This document shows, one piece after another, positions 25,124 to 36,600 of a stretch of 64,000 bases of DNA. The DNA comes from Desulfoluna sp. GTDB taxonomy: Bacteria > Desulfobacterota > Desulfobacteria > Desulfobacterales > Desulfolunaceae. The stretch's first letter is position 1. Each line of letters starts with the position of its first letter. A model generated the notes under the pieces. It was not told the origin of the DNA. It ran no database searches and saw nothing but the letters and a program-made list of their open reading frames with translations. Where the stretch lies: the NCBI RefSeq assembly GCF_030145185.1, contig NZ_JAQYWB010000001.1, positions 96,676-160,675 on the forward strand, in the 5' to 3' direction. The position numbers and the translations under genes are program-made.

Positions 25124-26974
25124 TCACGGCCACCAGGCCCAAAGCCAGAGGGTGACTTTTTCCCTCAGGGATCGGGTCCAAATGGAGAAGAGGTTGCGCC
25201 GGTCCACGAAAATTTTGCCCACCCCTTCCATCCCCGGGCGCAGCTGACCGGTAACGTGAGAGAGGGTGGCCTCCACCCGAAAGGCATTTTTGCCCTCTTC
25301 TGCGATGGCGATGGGGGTGATCTTGGTCACGGTGAAATCAAAGGGGGAATCCGGCAGGGAGGAGAGGACGAGGGTCCCCTGTTGCCCCATGGAGACATCG
25401 GCGATACGGCTCTCATCCACGTTAATGATGACCCGGTAGGCATCAAGGGGGGTCACCTCAAAAAGCACCTCCCCCTGCTGGACCATGCTGCCCAGGGAGC
25501 GAGCCAGGTCCCCGCTTACCAGCAGGCCGTCGAAGGGGGCTTTGATGGCGGAGCGTTCCAACTTGTGTTCGGCCAGTTCAAGCTGGGCATCGGCCTGTTT
25601 GATCCGGGCGTTTATGACGTTCACTTCAGAACGGTTGTGTTCTGCCATGGCTTCCTGGCGCTCTCTTTTCAGCTGGGTTCGCCGGTTCAGCCAATTGAAC
25701 CGTTCGAGGCGCAGGTCCCGATCATCGAGGAGGCAGAGCACATCGCCTTTCGCCACCACATCACCGGCCCGCAGCGTTGAGGCCTTCACGTAACCGTTAA
25801 AGGGCGCAGACACGGCCCGCATGATCTCCCCTTCAAGAACCACATGAGAGGAGATGCGGTAATCCCCCTGTTTATTGGCAAAAAACAAGCACAAAAGAAC
25901 AGCCAGAAAAAGGAAGGCTTTCCGTCCCAGAAAGCCCGGCCCCACCACCCTTTCAAGTTGCAAACGAAAGGCGTCCGTCAGTTTGAAAAAAAGGGGCCGA
26001 TCCAGTGCCCGTTTCTGCTCCAGCACAGGGGCAGACAAGGCCGCCACACTCCGACAGTATTCCACCTCTTCCTCAGAAAATCCCATTTCCACCGGGCGCT
26101 CCAGCATGACAGCCCCCAGATACCGGCCCCCATCGTAAAGCGGCACCGTGAGAATATGCCCGTCGCCGAAGCGTGAAGAAAGCTCCCGATGGTCCCGTAG
26201 AATGACCACCTCATGCTGATCCTCCGGGTAGCGAATCTCCCGTCTCTGGACCACGGCTTCTTCCATCGCTTTTTCGATGGAGCGGATCAGGTTCATGCGA
26301 TCTGCAAATTTTGCGCTGTGGGAGACGGCCTGGACACGAATTTTTTTCTTCTTTTTAAACCCGATGCTCACCCGATCGCAGTGAAGGCGTGTGGCAAGCC
26401 GGGTGACAAAGGCCATAGCCGCCCCTTCAAACCGCTCCACCGAAAGAACCTCAGAGAGCAGGGTGACGGCGGCCTTCATGCGAAGACTCTCGGCTTCGTG
26501 GGTGACGACGGCCCCTTTGTAGAATCGAAGCTCAATCCAGGAGATACCCCACTGGAGCTGCTCCATCACCTGCTTGAGCTCCTCCTCAGTTTCCGGGGAG
26601 ACCTCAACAGCCACCGCCCCATGGAGCGCCCCATCAATCAGCACCGGGTACGCCAGGGCATAGGTTCCTGCAGGCCCCTCCCCCGCGAGTCGGGTCAAAA
26701 GCGGGCATTTATCTTCCATCACCTGCTCAAGGATCTCGGCAAGACCGGGGATATTCCCTCCCGTCTCCGGCCATCTGGAGACCGGCGCATACGCCCCGGC
26801 GGCATCGGCGACCACGAGCAGCCCGGACACGCAATGGGGAACCATCAGGCATTGAAGCCTCAACCAGACATGGTAGCACGATTCATCGTCCGGGGCGTGA
26901 CGCAGCGCCTCCCACAACGCGGACCGCTCATCCAGACCCTCTTGTTCCTTCTTATCGTCAATCGCCAGCTGCAT
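25124..26974 (-). CDS. GAF-domain / HlyD-like fusion protein
   Basis: The 616-residue protein has a cytoplasmic N-terminal half with GAF-like sensory folds. One lies around residues 30-150; a second, clearer one lies around 175-315 (SRFGDGHILTVPLYDGGRYL, then GAVMLERPVEMGFSEEEVEY). One membrane helix follows (AFLFLAVLLCLFFANKQG, about 354-371). The C-terminal part is a HlyD-type adaptor: first lipoyl half (SAPFNGYVKASTLRAGDVVA), coiled coil, second half (SAIKAPFDGLLVSGDLARSL) and barrel. The layout suggests an adaptor whose cytoplasmic part senses a small ligand or a partner. It is the first export gene after the terminator at 27145, so it probably has its own promoter. Confidence 0.87.
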   Translation of the reverse strand: MQLAIDDKKEQEGLDERSALWEALRHAPDDESCYHVWLRLQCLMVPHCVSGLLVVADAAGAYAPVSRWPETGGNIPGLAEILEQVMEDKCPLLTRLAGEGPAGTYALAYPVLIDGALHGAVAVEVSPETEEELKQVMEQLQWGISWIELRFYKGAVVTHEAESLRMKAAVTLLSEVLSVERFEGAAMAFVTRLATRLHCDRVSIGFKKKKKIRVQAVSHSAKFADRMNLIRSIEKAMEEAVVQRREIRYPEDQHEVVILRDHRELSSRFGDGHILTVPLYDGGRYLGAVMLERPVEMGFSEEEVEYCRSVAALSAPVLEQKRALDRPLFFKLTDAFRLQLERVVGPGFLGRKAFLFLAVLLCLFFANKQGDYRISSHVVLEGEIMRAVSAPFNGYVKASTLRAGDVVAKGDVLCLLDDRDLRLERFNWLNRRTQLKRERQEAMAEHNRSEVNVINARIKQADAQLELAEHKLERSAIKAPFDGLLVSGDLARSLGSMVQQGEVLFEVTPLDAYRVIINVDESRIADVSMGQQGTLVLSSLPDSPFDFTVTKITPIAIAEEGKNAFRVEATLSHVTGQLRPGMEGVGKIFVDRRNLFSIWTRSLREKVTLWLWAWWP

Positions 26975-27023
26975 TCACCGTCCCTGTAAAATAAATCATC
27001 AAAAAAAACCAAAAAAACTGATT

Positions 27024-27076
27024 TGTGAATGCGCTTGGGTTGTCATCCTTTAAGGGAGCTTGTGTCCGCATTCACA
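27024..27076. promoter_or_regulatory. Inverted repeat in the GAF-HlyD leader, possible operator
   Basis: TGTGAATGCG (27024-27033) and CGCATTCACA (27067-27076) are perfect 10-bp inverted arms separated by 33 bp. They lie between the putative promoter and the gene start. It could be an operator or an mRNA hairpin. Confidence 0.45.
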
Positions 27077-27079
27077 CAA

Positions 27080-27107
27080 AGCATAAAGATCAGAACCCGT
27101 TGTACAA
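27080..27107 (-). promoter_or_regulatory. Putative promoter for the GAF-HlyD/M50/SecA-like genes
   Basis: Minus strand: TTGTAC (complement of 27102-27107), 16-bp spacer, TATGCT (complement of 27080-27085). Both boxes are imperfect (4 of 6 or fewer). The position between the terminator and the gene start makes it plausible. Confidence 0.35.
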
Positions 27108-27144
27108 TATTTTTCACAAACACGCACACCCCATCCGGCTTCAA

Positions 27145-27183
27145 AATAAAAAAACCGGAGAAAAAATATCACATTTTCTCCGG
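27145..27183 (-). terminator. Strong terminator after the giant-protein operon
   Basis: A perfect 10-bp stem CCGGAGAAAA (27155-27164) / TTTTCTCCGG (27174-27183) is followed on the minus strand by TTTTTTTATTTT (complement of 27143-27154). It closes the transcript carrying the giant gene and the DUF3467-like gene. Confidence 0.94.
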
Positions 27184-27201
27184 CCTTTAAAAAAATCTTC
27201 G

Positions 27202-27531
27202 CTACTCTGCTTGAGCGTCCAGCTTCAACTCCCCGAACCGCTCCTCATACTCCTTGACGATTTTATCTAACAAAACGGAAAACCGTTTGGCCGCATAAGG
27301 GTTCATGATCATCCGGTTGGTGAGCTCCACGGTGAGCTCTTTTTCCGCCGGGTTCCATGACTTGTTGGTGCCAAAGAGAAGGGTCATCTCTTCCCGTGTG
27401 CTGCTCACATTGCAGACATTGGCGTAGGCACTCGAAAGCTTCGAGGTGTCCCAGAGGACCTTGGTGCCTGCGCTCTTTTCTTCGGTCACTTCAGCATCAT
27501 GTTCCACGGCTGTTTCTTTCTGTTTTGTCAT
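27202..27531 (-). CDS. DUF3467-family small protein
   Basis: The 109-residue protein has an acidic N-terminus and a C-terminal domain with the pattern of DUF3467: YANVCNVSSTREEMTLLFG, then a strand ending in VELTNRMIMNPYAAKRFSVL and a helix with VKEYEERFGEL. The family has no established function. ATG 27531 is chosen because GAGGAG (complement of 27538-27543) is 6 nt upstream; an ATG 30 bp earlier lacks a site. It follows the giant gene by 78 bp with no terminator between, so it is on the same transcript. A chaperone- or regulator-like role for the giant substrate is possible, but this is only positional inference. Confidence 0.85.
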   Translation of the reverse strand: MTKQKETAVEHDAEVTEEKSAGTKVLWDTSKLSSAYANVCNVSSTREEMTLLFGTNKSWNPAEKELTVELTNRMIMNPYAAKRFSVLLDKIVKEYEERFGELKLDAQAE

Positions 27532-27609
27532 CTTCAACTCCTCTTTAATCCTATGTTTCATGAGATCAAACGGCTCTCAACAAAAAACCGTCTGCTTATG
27601 ATAAAATCA

Positions 27610-30600
27610 CTACCATTTATTGTAGCGACGCGACTTCATCTTGCGATCCAGCGACTGGAGCGCCTCATCCTGCACGACCCGATCTTTTCGTGTGGCAACG
27701 GAGGAGAGAAACCCCCATCCCATGCTGCCGGCAGCGATGATCCCGGCTTTTTCGTCCAGGCGCATGGCATCAAGATCCTCCAGATTGATCTCCGGCTCCT
27801 TCAGATCGCCCTCACCTGATTTCTGCGTATCCATATCCCCTTCAAGATGTTCGGGTTCCACCTCAAGGATCGTGCGATACTCCTTTCCCTTCCAGATGAA
27901 GGTGCACTGCTCGCCGTCACAGTTTTCTCGGGCGCGAGCAAACGCCTCGGCAAAGGATCCGGGTTCCAGAACCGTTTCGGCCGTTTCGACCGCCAGGCCT
28001 GCATCATAGGCGCGGCCATTCCAGACGAACTGATCTCCCGCCTTCAGGCCTTCGGCCCGGGCCGCTGAAAAGGCCTCTTGAAAGGTCATCCTGGAAGACT
28101 CGTTGACATCGTTTTTCACCGCGTCTGGACTTAAAGAAACGGCCTCTTGAGGGGCCGTGGGTCCGACATGGGTCCTGCGCTCTGAATGAGTCGCAGACAG
28201 GCGGACAGGCACCACAGCGGAAGCGTGAGACTGCGGTGGCAGCTCTTCCCGCAAGCGGGAGGAAGGCAAAAATTCTGTTTGCTGGCGCTCTCTCTTTTCA
28301 TGTTGATAGAGGTTAAACTGGGTACTCGCCAAAAGATCGTGATCACCCTGGGCCAGGCGCACCATCGACTGAACCGTCCCGTCTGGATCCATCGTAATGC
28401 GGGCGTATTCGCCTATGATGATGTCTTCTGACAGAGTGCCGTGAAAGGTATCACCGCCCGCTCCGCCCATCATGATATCGTTGCCAGCGCCTCCGGAGAG
28501 GACATCGTTGCCACCCGTAAAAGGGTCGATGGTTTCAATGGAGCGGGATTGCCCTTCCCTGAACGTGACCCTGCCGCCATCGCCCATCAAAATGTCATTG
28601 CCGGTACCGCCACTCAATTGATCCGCGCCCTGGCCGCCGAACAGGAGATCGTTACCAGTGCCCCCCTGGAGCCTGTCTGCGGAGTCCCCCGGGCTCTGGA
28701 AGGTTTGCACAGAGCTCAGCGTATCAGGACGCTTCGCTCCGTCATAGGAGACCAGACCGTCATCCCCCAAAAGCACGAGGTCAGAGTGCCAACCCGAGGC
28801 ATCCATCGTGTCCGCGCCCCCTTCGCCCAGACACACCACCAGCCCATCGGCACCGGGGCTCTCGTCTATAAACCGGACCCGATCGTCGCCGTCGCCCGTG
28901 CGCAGCGTGGTGACGGCACCCGCCATGGCCCCGTCAACCGTCACATCATCTGCCCCGCTGCCGAGCCAGAGATTCACCCCACCTCCAAAGGTCCCGCTGG
29001 TTTCATAACTGACGGCGCCGCGACCGCTGGCATCTCCTGTGCCGGAGATACCGGATTGGCTGATCACCAGACCGGAGCGACCGGAGCGGTTCCCCCTGTC
29101 ACTAAGGGTGAGGCTGTTATTCCCATCACCGGCGTCGATGTGCAGATCACCGCGAATGCCGTCGAGGGTGCCTTCGATGTCCGGTGCGTCTGAGGAGACA
29201 ACAAAGGCATCATCCCCGCCCCCCCCCAAAATCCGGCTGACAGAGCCTGCCGATATGCTCTGGATATTAAAGGCATCGCTGCCGCTGCCCAGAGAGATGT
29301 CCATCTCCTCGATAAAATCATACCGGATGCCTTCAGACATCCCCAGGCCGGTGAGACGGCAGTCGGTCAGGGTCCCTGTGTTGTCATCGGTGTTACCCGA
29401 GTTGTCAACACTGAGGGTGTCGATTCCTTCGCCGCCATGGACGGTCAGCAGGCTGGCAAAGCCATCCATGACACCGCCGCTGTTAGAGATCAGGGTGACC
29501 TGGCTTCCCACTGACAAAGAGTCGTCACCAGCCCCCAGCCACACGGTGGTTGGCATGCCCCCGGTAAGACGGGGAAGCACAACCGTGTCATTATCAGCCC
29601 CACCGGTCACGGTTAAAGAGTCGCCCTCGATGATGCCCTGAAGGTCCATGATGCTGCCGATGCCGTCATCGGCGTTGCCAAAATCTCCGAAGAGCTGCAC
29701 CGCGCCGGCCGCCTTGAGGGTGGAGCCTTCTTCTAAGATTAAATCATCGCCAGCCTGCAAGACAAGATCCCCTGCCGTCGCATGGAGAGTGACCCCGGCT
29801 TTGACGATGAGATCATCCACCTCAGCAGGCGTACCATCCGTCGCATCATCCGTGGATAAAATGGTAATCGCCGCTGCCTCAATGGATTTCGCAACGGTCA
29901 CCGGACTCTCTGCCTTCAGAAAAATAGCCCCGGCCGCCTTAATCCCCTCATCCCCGCCCAGGCCACCCACGGTCAGATGACCGGTGTTATGTATCCATAC
30001 CCCTCCGGCCACGGAGTTTCCTTCCAGAAAACCAATGGCCGTCCGCAGGGGGTGGTCCTCTTCGCCGATATCCGTCCGAGCATAAAGCCGGGTGGCGCCT
30101 GAAATAACATTATCCTCTTCATCAGACCGACCATTTAAAATACGGGCAGAGCTCGCAATAAAGGCCGTATTCCCAATCCCCGTGGCCACCTGATCTATCC
30201 TTAGATCTCCCGTGGTCTCGATCAGGTGAGCGTTACCGGCGCTTTGAGCGGTCAACACCCCTGGAGCGGAAGAAGAGGTGTTGATGTCAAGATCGTTCAA
30301 GGCAGCGCCAAGGGACCCGTGCTCTGAAATCAGCGTGATGGAATTTCCGGTGATGTCCACCACAGGCCGACTGGCAAGCCCTGTCCCATCATCGGCTGCG
30401 TCTAAAATGGACCCCTCGGCCCGAAGCGTTACGTCGCCAGCCGTGGACATGACCTGGGAGATATTCATGTTCCCTAAGGTCTCGGCAAAGAAAATATCCC
30501 CTCCGGCGGTGACATGAATCAGGCCGCCCTCCACAAGGTCCACATCCAGCAAATTCCCAGCGACCCCCACAGAGCCCCCAACCGTCAGGTCTAAAGAATT

Positions 30601-33600
30601 GGCTTTTATATTCCACTCGTCTCGGTGGATGGCGTCCGTCAGGTTCCCCGTCACTTCAAGGGCTACCCGCCCCTGACCGGAGTAGAGGGTATCGAGGGCC
30701 AGATTCCCCACAGCCCGAAGGAAGATATCCCCATGGGCACGGGCGGTAAAAACGGCCGCCGGTCCTGCTTGAATCTGCAGGGCGTTGTCGGCAGAGCCGA
30801 TGGCCCCGTGGGCGGCCTCAATGATCAGGGTCCCGTTGCCGCTGACATTAAGTTGCCCGTCATCGTCAGAGCTGAAAATATTATCCGACCCCTTGATGCG
30901 AAGATCGCCACCGGCCTCGACCCTGTCGATATTGATATCCTGCTCCGCACCCAGGTAGAGGTGATCCCGGGCCGTAATGCTGATAGCACCGCTGGCGCTG
31001 ATATCAATATCATCATGCAGGGTCACCCGCAGGGTGGCGACGGTCTGCTCCGGATCATACATGTCGACGATATGTCCGGCACTGTCCAAACCTGTCATGT
31101 CATCCCGTTCAGCCGCGGCCAGGGCCACCTGCTCCTCCGGCGTCAGGTTGTGATACCCTTTGCTCAGATCGATATCCAGTCGATCCGTGATGGCACCCAC
31201 GCCGCCATGAAGGGTCGTCACGCTCACATTGACCCCGGTGATATTGGCCTCTTCCAGGCGCGTCTCTGTATCACTTTTATCCCGCAGGACCCCTGGGTTA
31301 AAGGCGGTGGTGAGCTCAGCGTCGGTCCAGGCATACCCCGCCGTCAGCTCGGCATACACCTCACCGTTCACATCCAGGAGGAACTCGAAGTCGCGGTCAT
31401 AACTGTCCCCATAACCGCCCCAGACGAGATGCAGGCTGTGATATTCATCGGTTCTCTTCAGCTCCAGGGCGATGATGGCCTTGTCAATCTCAGCTTCACT
31501 CATCCCCTGCTGCTGGTAATCATCGTGGTAATAAGACCGCTCGCCCTCAGACAGGGACACCTGAAAGCCCGCGTCGTAGTGGCCGGGGTCTGCCTGACCG
31601 TTACGGAAACTCCAGTAACTCTGATACTCCCGGTTCCTCATGCCTTCATAGGCATGAACCATCTCATTTCTGGCCCCATCGGCAGCCGTGCCGGTGAGCA
31701 TCATATCACTCCACAGGCCCCGCAGTTCGGTGATGGCCCGCTCATCCCGGGTATCATTGGCGTTGCCGTCAAGAAGATCGCCCTCGGCGACGTCCAGAGA
31801 GACATCCCCACTGACCGAGGTCAAGGACTCAAGGGAAAGATCCCCATGTCTCTGGCTGATATGGATATCTCCGTACGCCGTGGCCTTCAACCCGTCGGCT
31901 CCGCACGCAAGGCCAAAGGCCTCCGCCGCAGTACCGATGGTTGTCCCGGCCTGGAGCTCTATGCGCTTTGCCGTCACCACCCCGCCTGCATCCAGATTTC
32001 GAATGGCACCGTCCGCCTTAAGGGAAAGCTTCCCGGCGGTGCTTGCCTCTCCCAGCACCAGGTCGCCTGCAAGCTCCGTGATGATGACATCACCAACGCC
32101 CCCCCGGGCCACGAGATGGCCCGCCTCGGACAGATCCAGGAGCAGAGCGGTTCCATCCTCGCCGCCGATCCCATTTTGTGCGGCAAGGGTCACGGTGTCC
32201 CCTTGCAAAATGGCCGAGGCATCGGTCTGCACAATGGCCCCACTGGCCGTAAGGCTTGTCTCCCCCTTCGTGTTGACAATGGAGCCGTCGACCAACAGAT
32301 CTCCCGAGGTCGACACGTCGATGGTCCCGGAGTCCCGCCCCACAAATTCAATGACGATGGGATAATCGGCCTTGACGCTGACATTATGAAAGACCTTGTC
32401 CGTCGACTGGTAGACCTTCTCGACATGGTGCTTGGTGGTGGAAAAAATCGACCACCCATGGTGGGTGTCCCATTTTCGCGTTGAGATCAGGGTCTTTTTT
32501 CCAGGGTCGGTTTTGAAATTGGTGATGACGTCTGCGCTTCCTGACGATGACGTCCCGTCCCCCTCCCAGGCCACATAATCCCCACCGGCCATGGGCGTGG
32601 CGACGCCTGTCACGGAAGACTCCTTATCCGCTTGCTGACCCGGATCAGCCACCAGCCAGTCTATTCCCCAGAAGTCTTCGCTGATCCACTCCTTGGTGGT
32701 GGTCACGGAGCTGTCGGTCCCCGTCACATAGACATACCGCTGCCCAAGCTCAGGCTGATACGCACCGAGGCGTGCTCCGCCCAGGGACTCACGGGTGATG
32801 GTGGTGCTGACGCCTTCATCAATATTGGGATTTCGGTTGGCCGTATCGAAGATGTCAATTTTGCCGTGCACGCCCTCCCCGCCGGTGTCCAGCCGGTTGA
32901 TCTCAAGATCAAAGTCGGTGTTGTTCTTGATGGTAATCTCCCCAAACCCATCCATCACCTTGAGCACCCCATTGCCCGTGCTCATGATGTGGCCTGCCAG
33001 GCGCATATACCCGCCTTCCACCACCACCGCATCCACCTCAATGCGCTTCGTCTTGAAATTGTACCAGGTCCGGATCCCTTCCCCCGCGTTGCTGGAAAGG
33101 GTGAGGGTGTCCGGGTCCCCTTCTTTATGGGCCGCTATGGCATCGGCAATGGTTTGGTTCAGGCTCTTATTCAGGGTCACGGAGCGTACCGGCTTGCCGC
33201 TTTGAATGGTGCCGTTGATATTCAGGAAGCGAGCACTGATAAAGACATTGTTACCAGCAAGGATCGACCCGGTCTTGAAGGTATGGATCGCCCCACTGGC
33301 TAAGCTGGAATCCAGGGAGATGATCTTCTTCAGTACCTCAGATGGATAGAGTCCCCCGGGGTCATGGCCGATGCCCCCGGAAACAGCCAGGGCATCCTCC
33401 CGGCTGGCGGCCAGCCGGAACGACCGTGCATCAACGGTAATCACATAATAGGTTTTCCCATCCTCCAAGCCCCCGATGGCGTTGCCCCCGTTACTTTGAT
33501 AGACCACGGAATCCCCTGAATGGTAGCCATGATCCACAGTCAGGGAGATCGTGTCGGTCCGCTCCACAAGCGCCGGGACTTTAAAGGTGAAGGAGAAAGC

Positions 33601-36600
33601 CCCCATGGAGACCTCATGGTATGCCCAGTTCCCTGCGATGGCAACCAACCGGCTGCCAACGGCAGACGCCGGGTTGATGTCGGCTGAGGCAACAGAGGGG
33701 ATCCCATGGGGGAACCCGCCGATGTGCTGAAAATGATCACTGGTCAGGACAAAATCCCGGCCCGCATCAATATCGATGGTTTTCGCCGTGATGGAGTCTT
33801 TCACCAGCACGCTGCCCTTATCGTTATGCAGGCTGACCGTCCCGAGGATATTTTGCACCTCACCGCCCACGATAATATCAGGGGCCGTCACGTCCATACC
33901 ACTTTCAGTGGGATTAAAGGTATTCTCCACGTAAATGGTCGGGTCGGCGCTGGACTCCGAGGTGATCACCGTGCTGAAACCTGCCGTCCCCAATCCTGAA
34001 TTACGCTGCGCGATCTCGTCGTTATCGTGCACCTGGACGCCATTGTGGAGGACCTGCCCCCCCCGTGCCCCGGAGATGGCCAGGTCCCCGGTCCGAAGGT
34101 AATACGAACTGTGGTTGATCAGATCGATCCGGGCATCCCCGGCGCTGAGCAAACGCCCCGTCCCGGCCAGGGTGGCCCCGGTGACCCGGATGTTCCCCGA
34201 ACCGGCCTTAATATCCGGCACATCAATGTAGGTCACCTTGTGCCCCTCAATGGGGACAAGGATCCCTTGCGCATCCACATACGCCAGCTTCAGATCTTCA
34301 AGCTGCCGGAGAATCTGCTGGATCTGGTTTTCATACCCCTGAACAGCTGCCGTGTTGCCATGGTGTTCCACCTTCAGGCCCTGTAACCGAGTCACTTCCC
34401 GGGTGAGGCTTAAAGCGAGGTCTTCCACGGAGTAGGTGATCTGCCCGATCCCGTCACTGATCCCGGAGCCTGTCAGGGTCACCCCAGTCAGACTCGCGCG
34501 GTCCTGAACCGACTCCGCGGCGTGCAGGATCAGCACCCGACCGTCCGCTGAAAGGGAGGCGACCCGGTATGTACCGTCATTGCCATCCGCTCCTCTCACC
34601 GTAATGGTCTGGCCATCCCGGAACCCATCAGCCACCCAGCTCCCGCTCTCACGCGTGATGGTATCGGACGCGTTGGCGTGGTGGGCAAAGGTCAAAGCCG
34701 GGGAGCCTGTCATCACAGAATCCTGAACCGACACGGTTTGCGGGGCCTTGACGCCGAGCTGAAGGCCGGACCTGTCGGTTTCTGCCGTCAGGGAAATCAC
34801 CGGATCCAGATAAATCATGCTCCCGTCGGCTGAAATCTCGGCGATCTCATAACGGCCCTCGTTTTCAGAGGCCCCTGTAACCTCCATCACCTGGCCAACC
34901 ACGAACCCGTCGGTGTGGAAATTCCCCGCGGATCGCTCAATGTAATCTCGGCTGTCAAGGTGTTCAAAGGAGACGGTGACGTTGGCCGTCACCTCCCAGG
35001 ATTCCCTGCCCCGAGCATCCAGACCCGTCACATCGGATTCGTCCACCAGGCTGTCATCCGCCGACAAGGTCAAGACGCGGCCATTGTCCGAAATCCCGGC
35101 GATGGTATAGAGCCCCTGGTTCAAGCTCGTCCCGGCGGACAACTGAATGCACTGACCGACCTCGAACCCATCATCACTCCAGTTCCCCATATTCCGGGTG
35201 ATCGTATCGGCACCGATGATGTGGTGATCACATTCAAAGGAGAGTGAGGTCAGGGCCGCGCCCGGCGCCGACAGACGGGCCGAGGTGCTGCCCGCTTCGT
35301 CGACCAGGCTTCCATCGGCCAGGTGAAGCACGCGACCTTCATCGGTGATGGACTCAATGATATAGGTATTATCGTTGTGGTCGGAACCGGCCACCGTGAT
35401 GGTATCGCCTGCCTTGAACCCATCATCTCCCCAGCTTCCCATATTCCGGGTCATCGTATCGGCCGCACCGGTCACCGGGGCAAACGCCAGGGAAAAGGCC
35501 GCCAACTGATCCCCGTCGGCATTCGTTATGGTGGCGTTGAGGGTTTCCATCTCGGTGGTCAACACGTCGCCATCAAAATAGAGAGTCAAGCCGTCTGATG
35601 AAATGGATGCAATGGTTAAAGTGTCATTATTCGAATCGGACCCTTCCACAGTGATCGTATCGCCGATTTTAAACTTGTCCTTCACCCAACTCCCCATGGT
35701 GCGGGTGAGGGTATCGTCCGCATCGTCCACCTGGACAAAATCCAGGGTCAGGACACTCATCGTGGCACTGGAAGCCATGACTGTGGCCGTGGTGCAGGCG
35801 TCCTCGGTGGTCACGCTGCCATCAACCAGAAAAAGAGTCTGGCCATCACCTGAGATCGATTCAATGACAAAACGCCCCTTGTTGGTGTCAGAGCCCACCA
35901 CGGTCAGGGTCTGGCCCTCGGCAAAGCCATCCTCCGTCCAGCTGCCCATGGAGCGATCAATGGTATCGGGGCCGCCTTCAACCGCGGTGAATGTCACGCT
36001 CAGCTCATCCAGCGTTATCACCGACGAGTTCATCCTCGTAATAGACAGTTCACTGCTGTGAATCGACTCTTCCGTGAGCCCGCCTGATTTCAGGGTGAGG
36101 ACCAGGCCATCGTCTGAAATACCCGCTATTTCGTAGAATCCATCATTTTCTTTCGAGCCTTTCACGGCGATCATCTGACCGATGGCAAAGCCGTCATTGG
36201 CCCAACTCCCGATCTCGCGCGTCACCAGATTATCCTCCAGCGTGAGCGGGGTCAGCCCTTTAAGGCTCACCTCATAACTGAAGGTGGCATCATCGTTTGT
36301 GGCGCTGTCGGTGAGATGATACCCGGAATCCAGATAGAGGGTCTGGCCGTCGGCGGAGATTTCATCAATCAGATAGCGGCCGTCATTTCCATCGGCGTCC
36401 GTCACCGTAATCAATTGCCCCGTGGCAAAACCCTCATCAAGCCAACTTCCAGAAGGACGGGTGACGGTATCGCGGCTCTCGACATGAACAAAGGACAAAT
36501 CCGGATTACCGACCATGGTCACATCCGAGGTGGATTCCAGGTCTTTGCCGATGATCAAAAATTGCTTGTTGTTGGACCCAGCCTCTGCGGTCCCGTTCAC

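Noticed and set aside
30625..32484. Plus-strand open frame of 619 codons opposite the giant gene
   Set aside because: It is a shadow of the giant coding frame: GC-rich repetitive codons leave the complementary frame open. There is no ribosome site or recognisable domain. The same applies to the 470-codon frame at 59917-61329 and many shorter ones.
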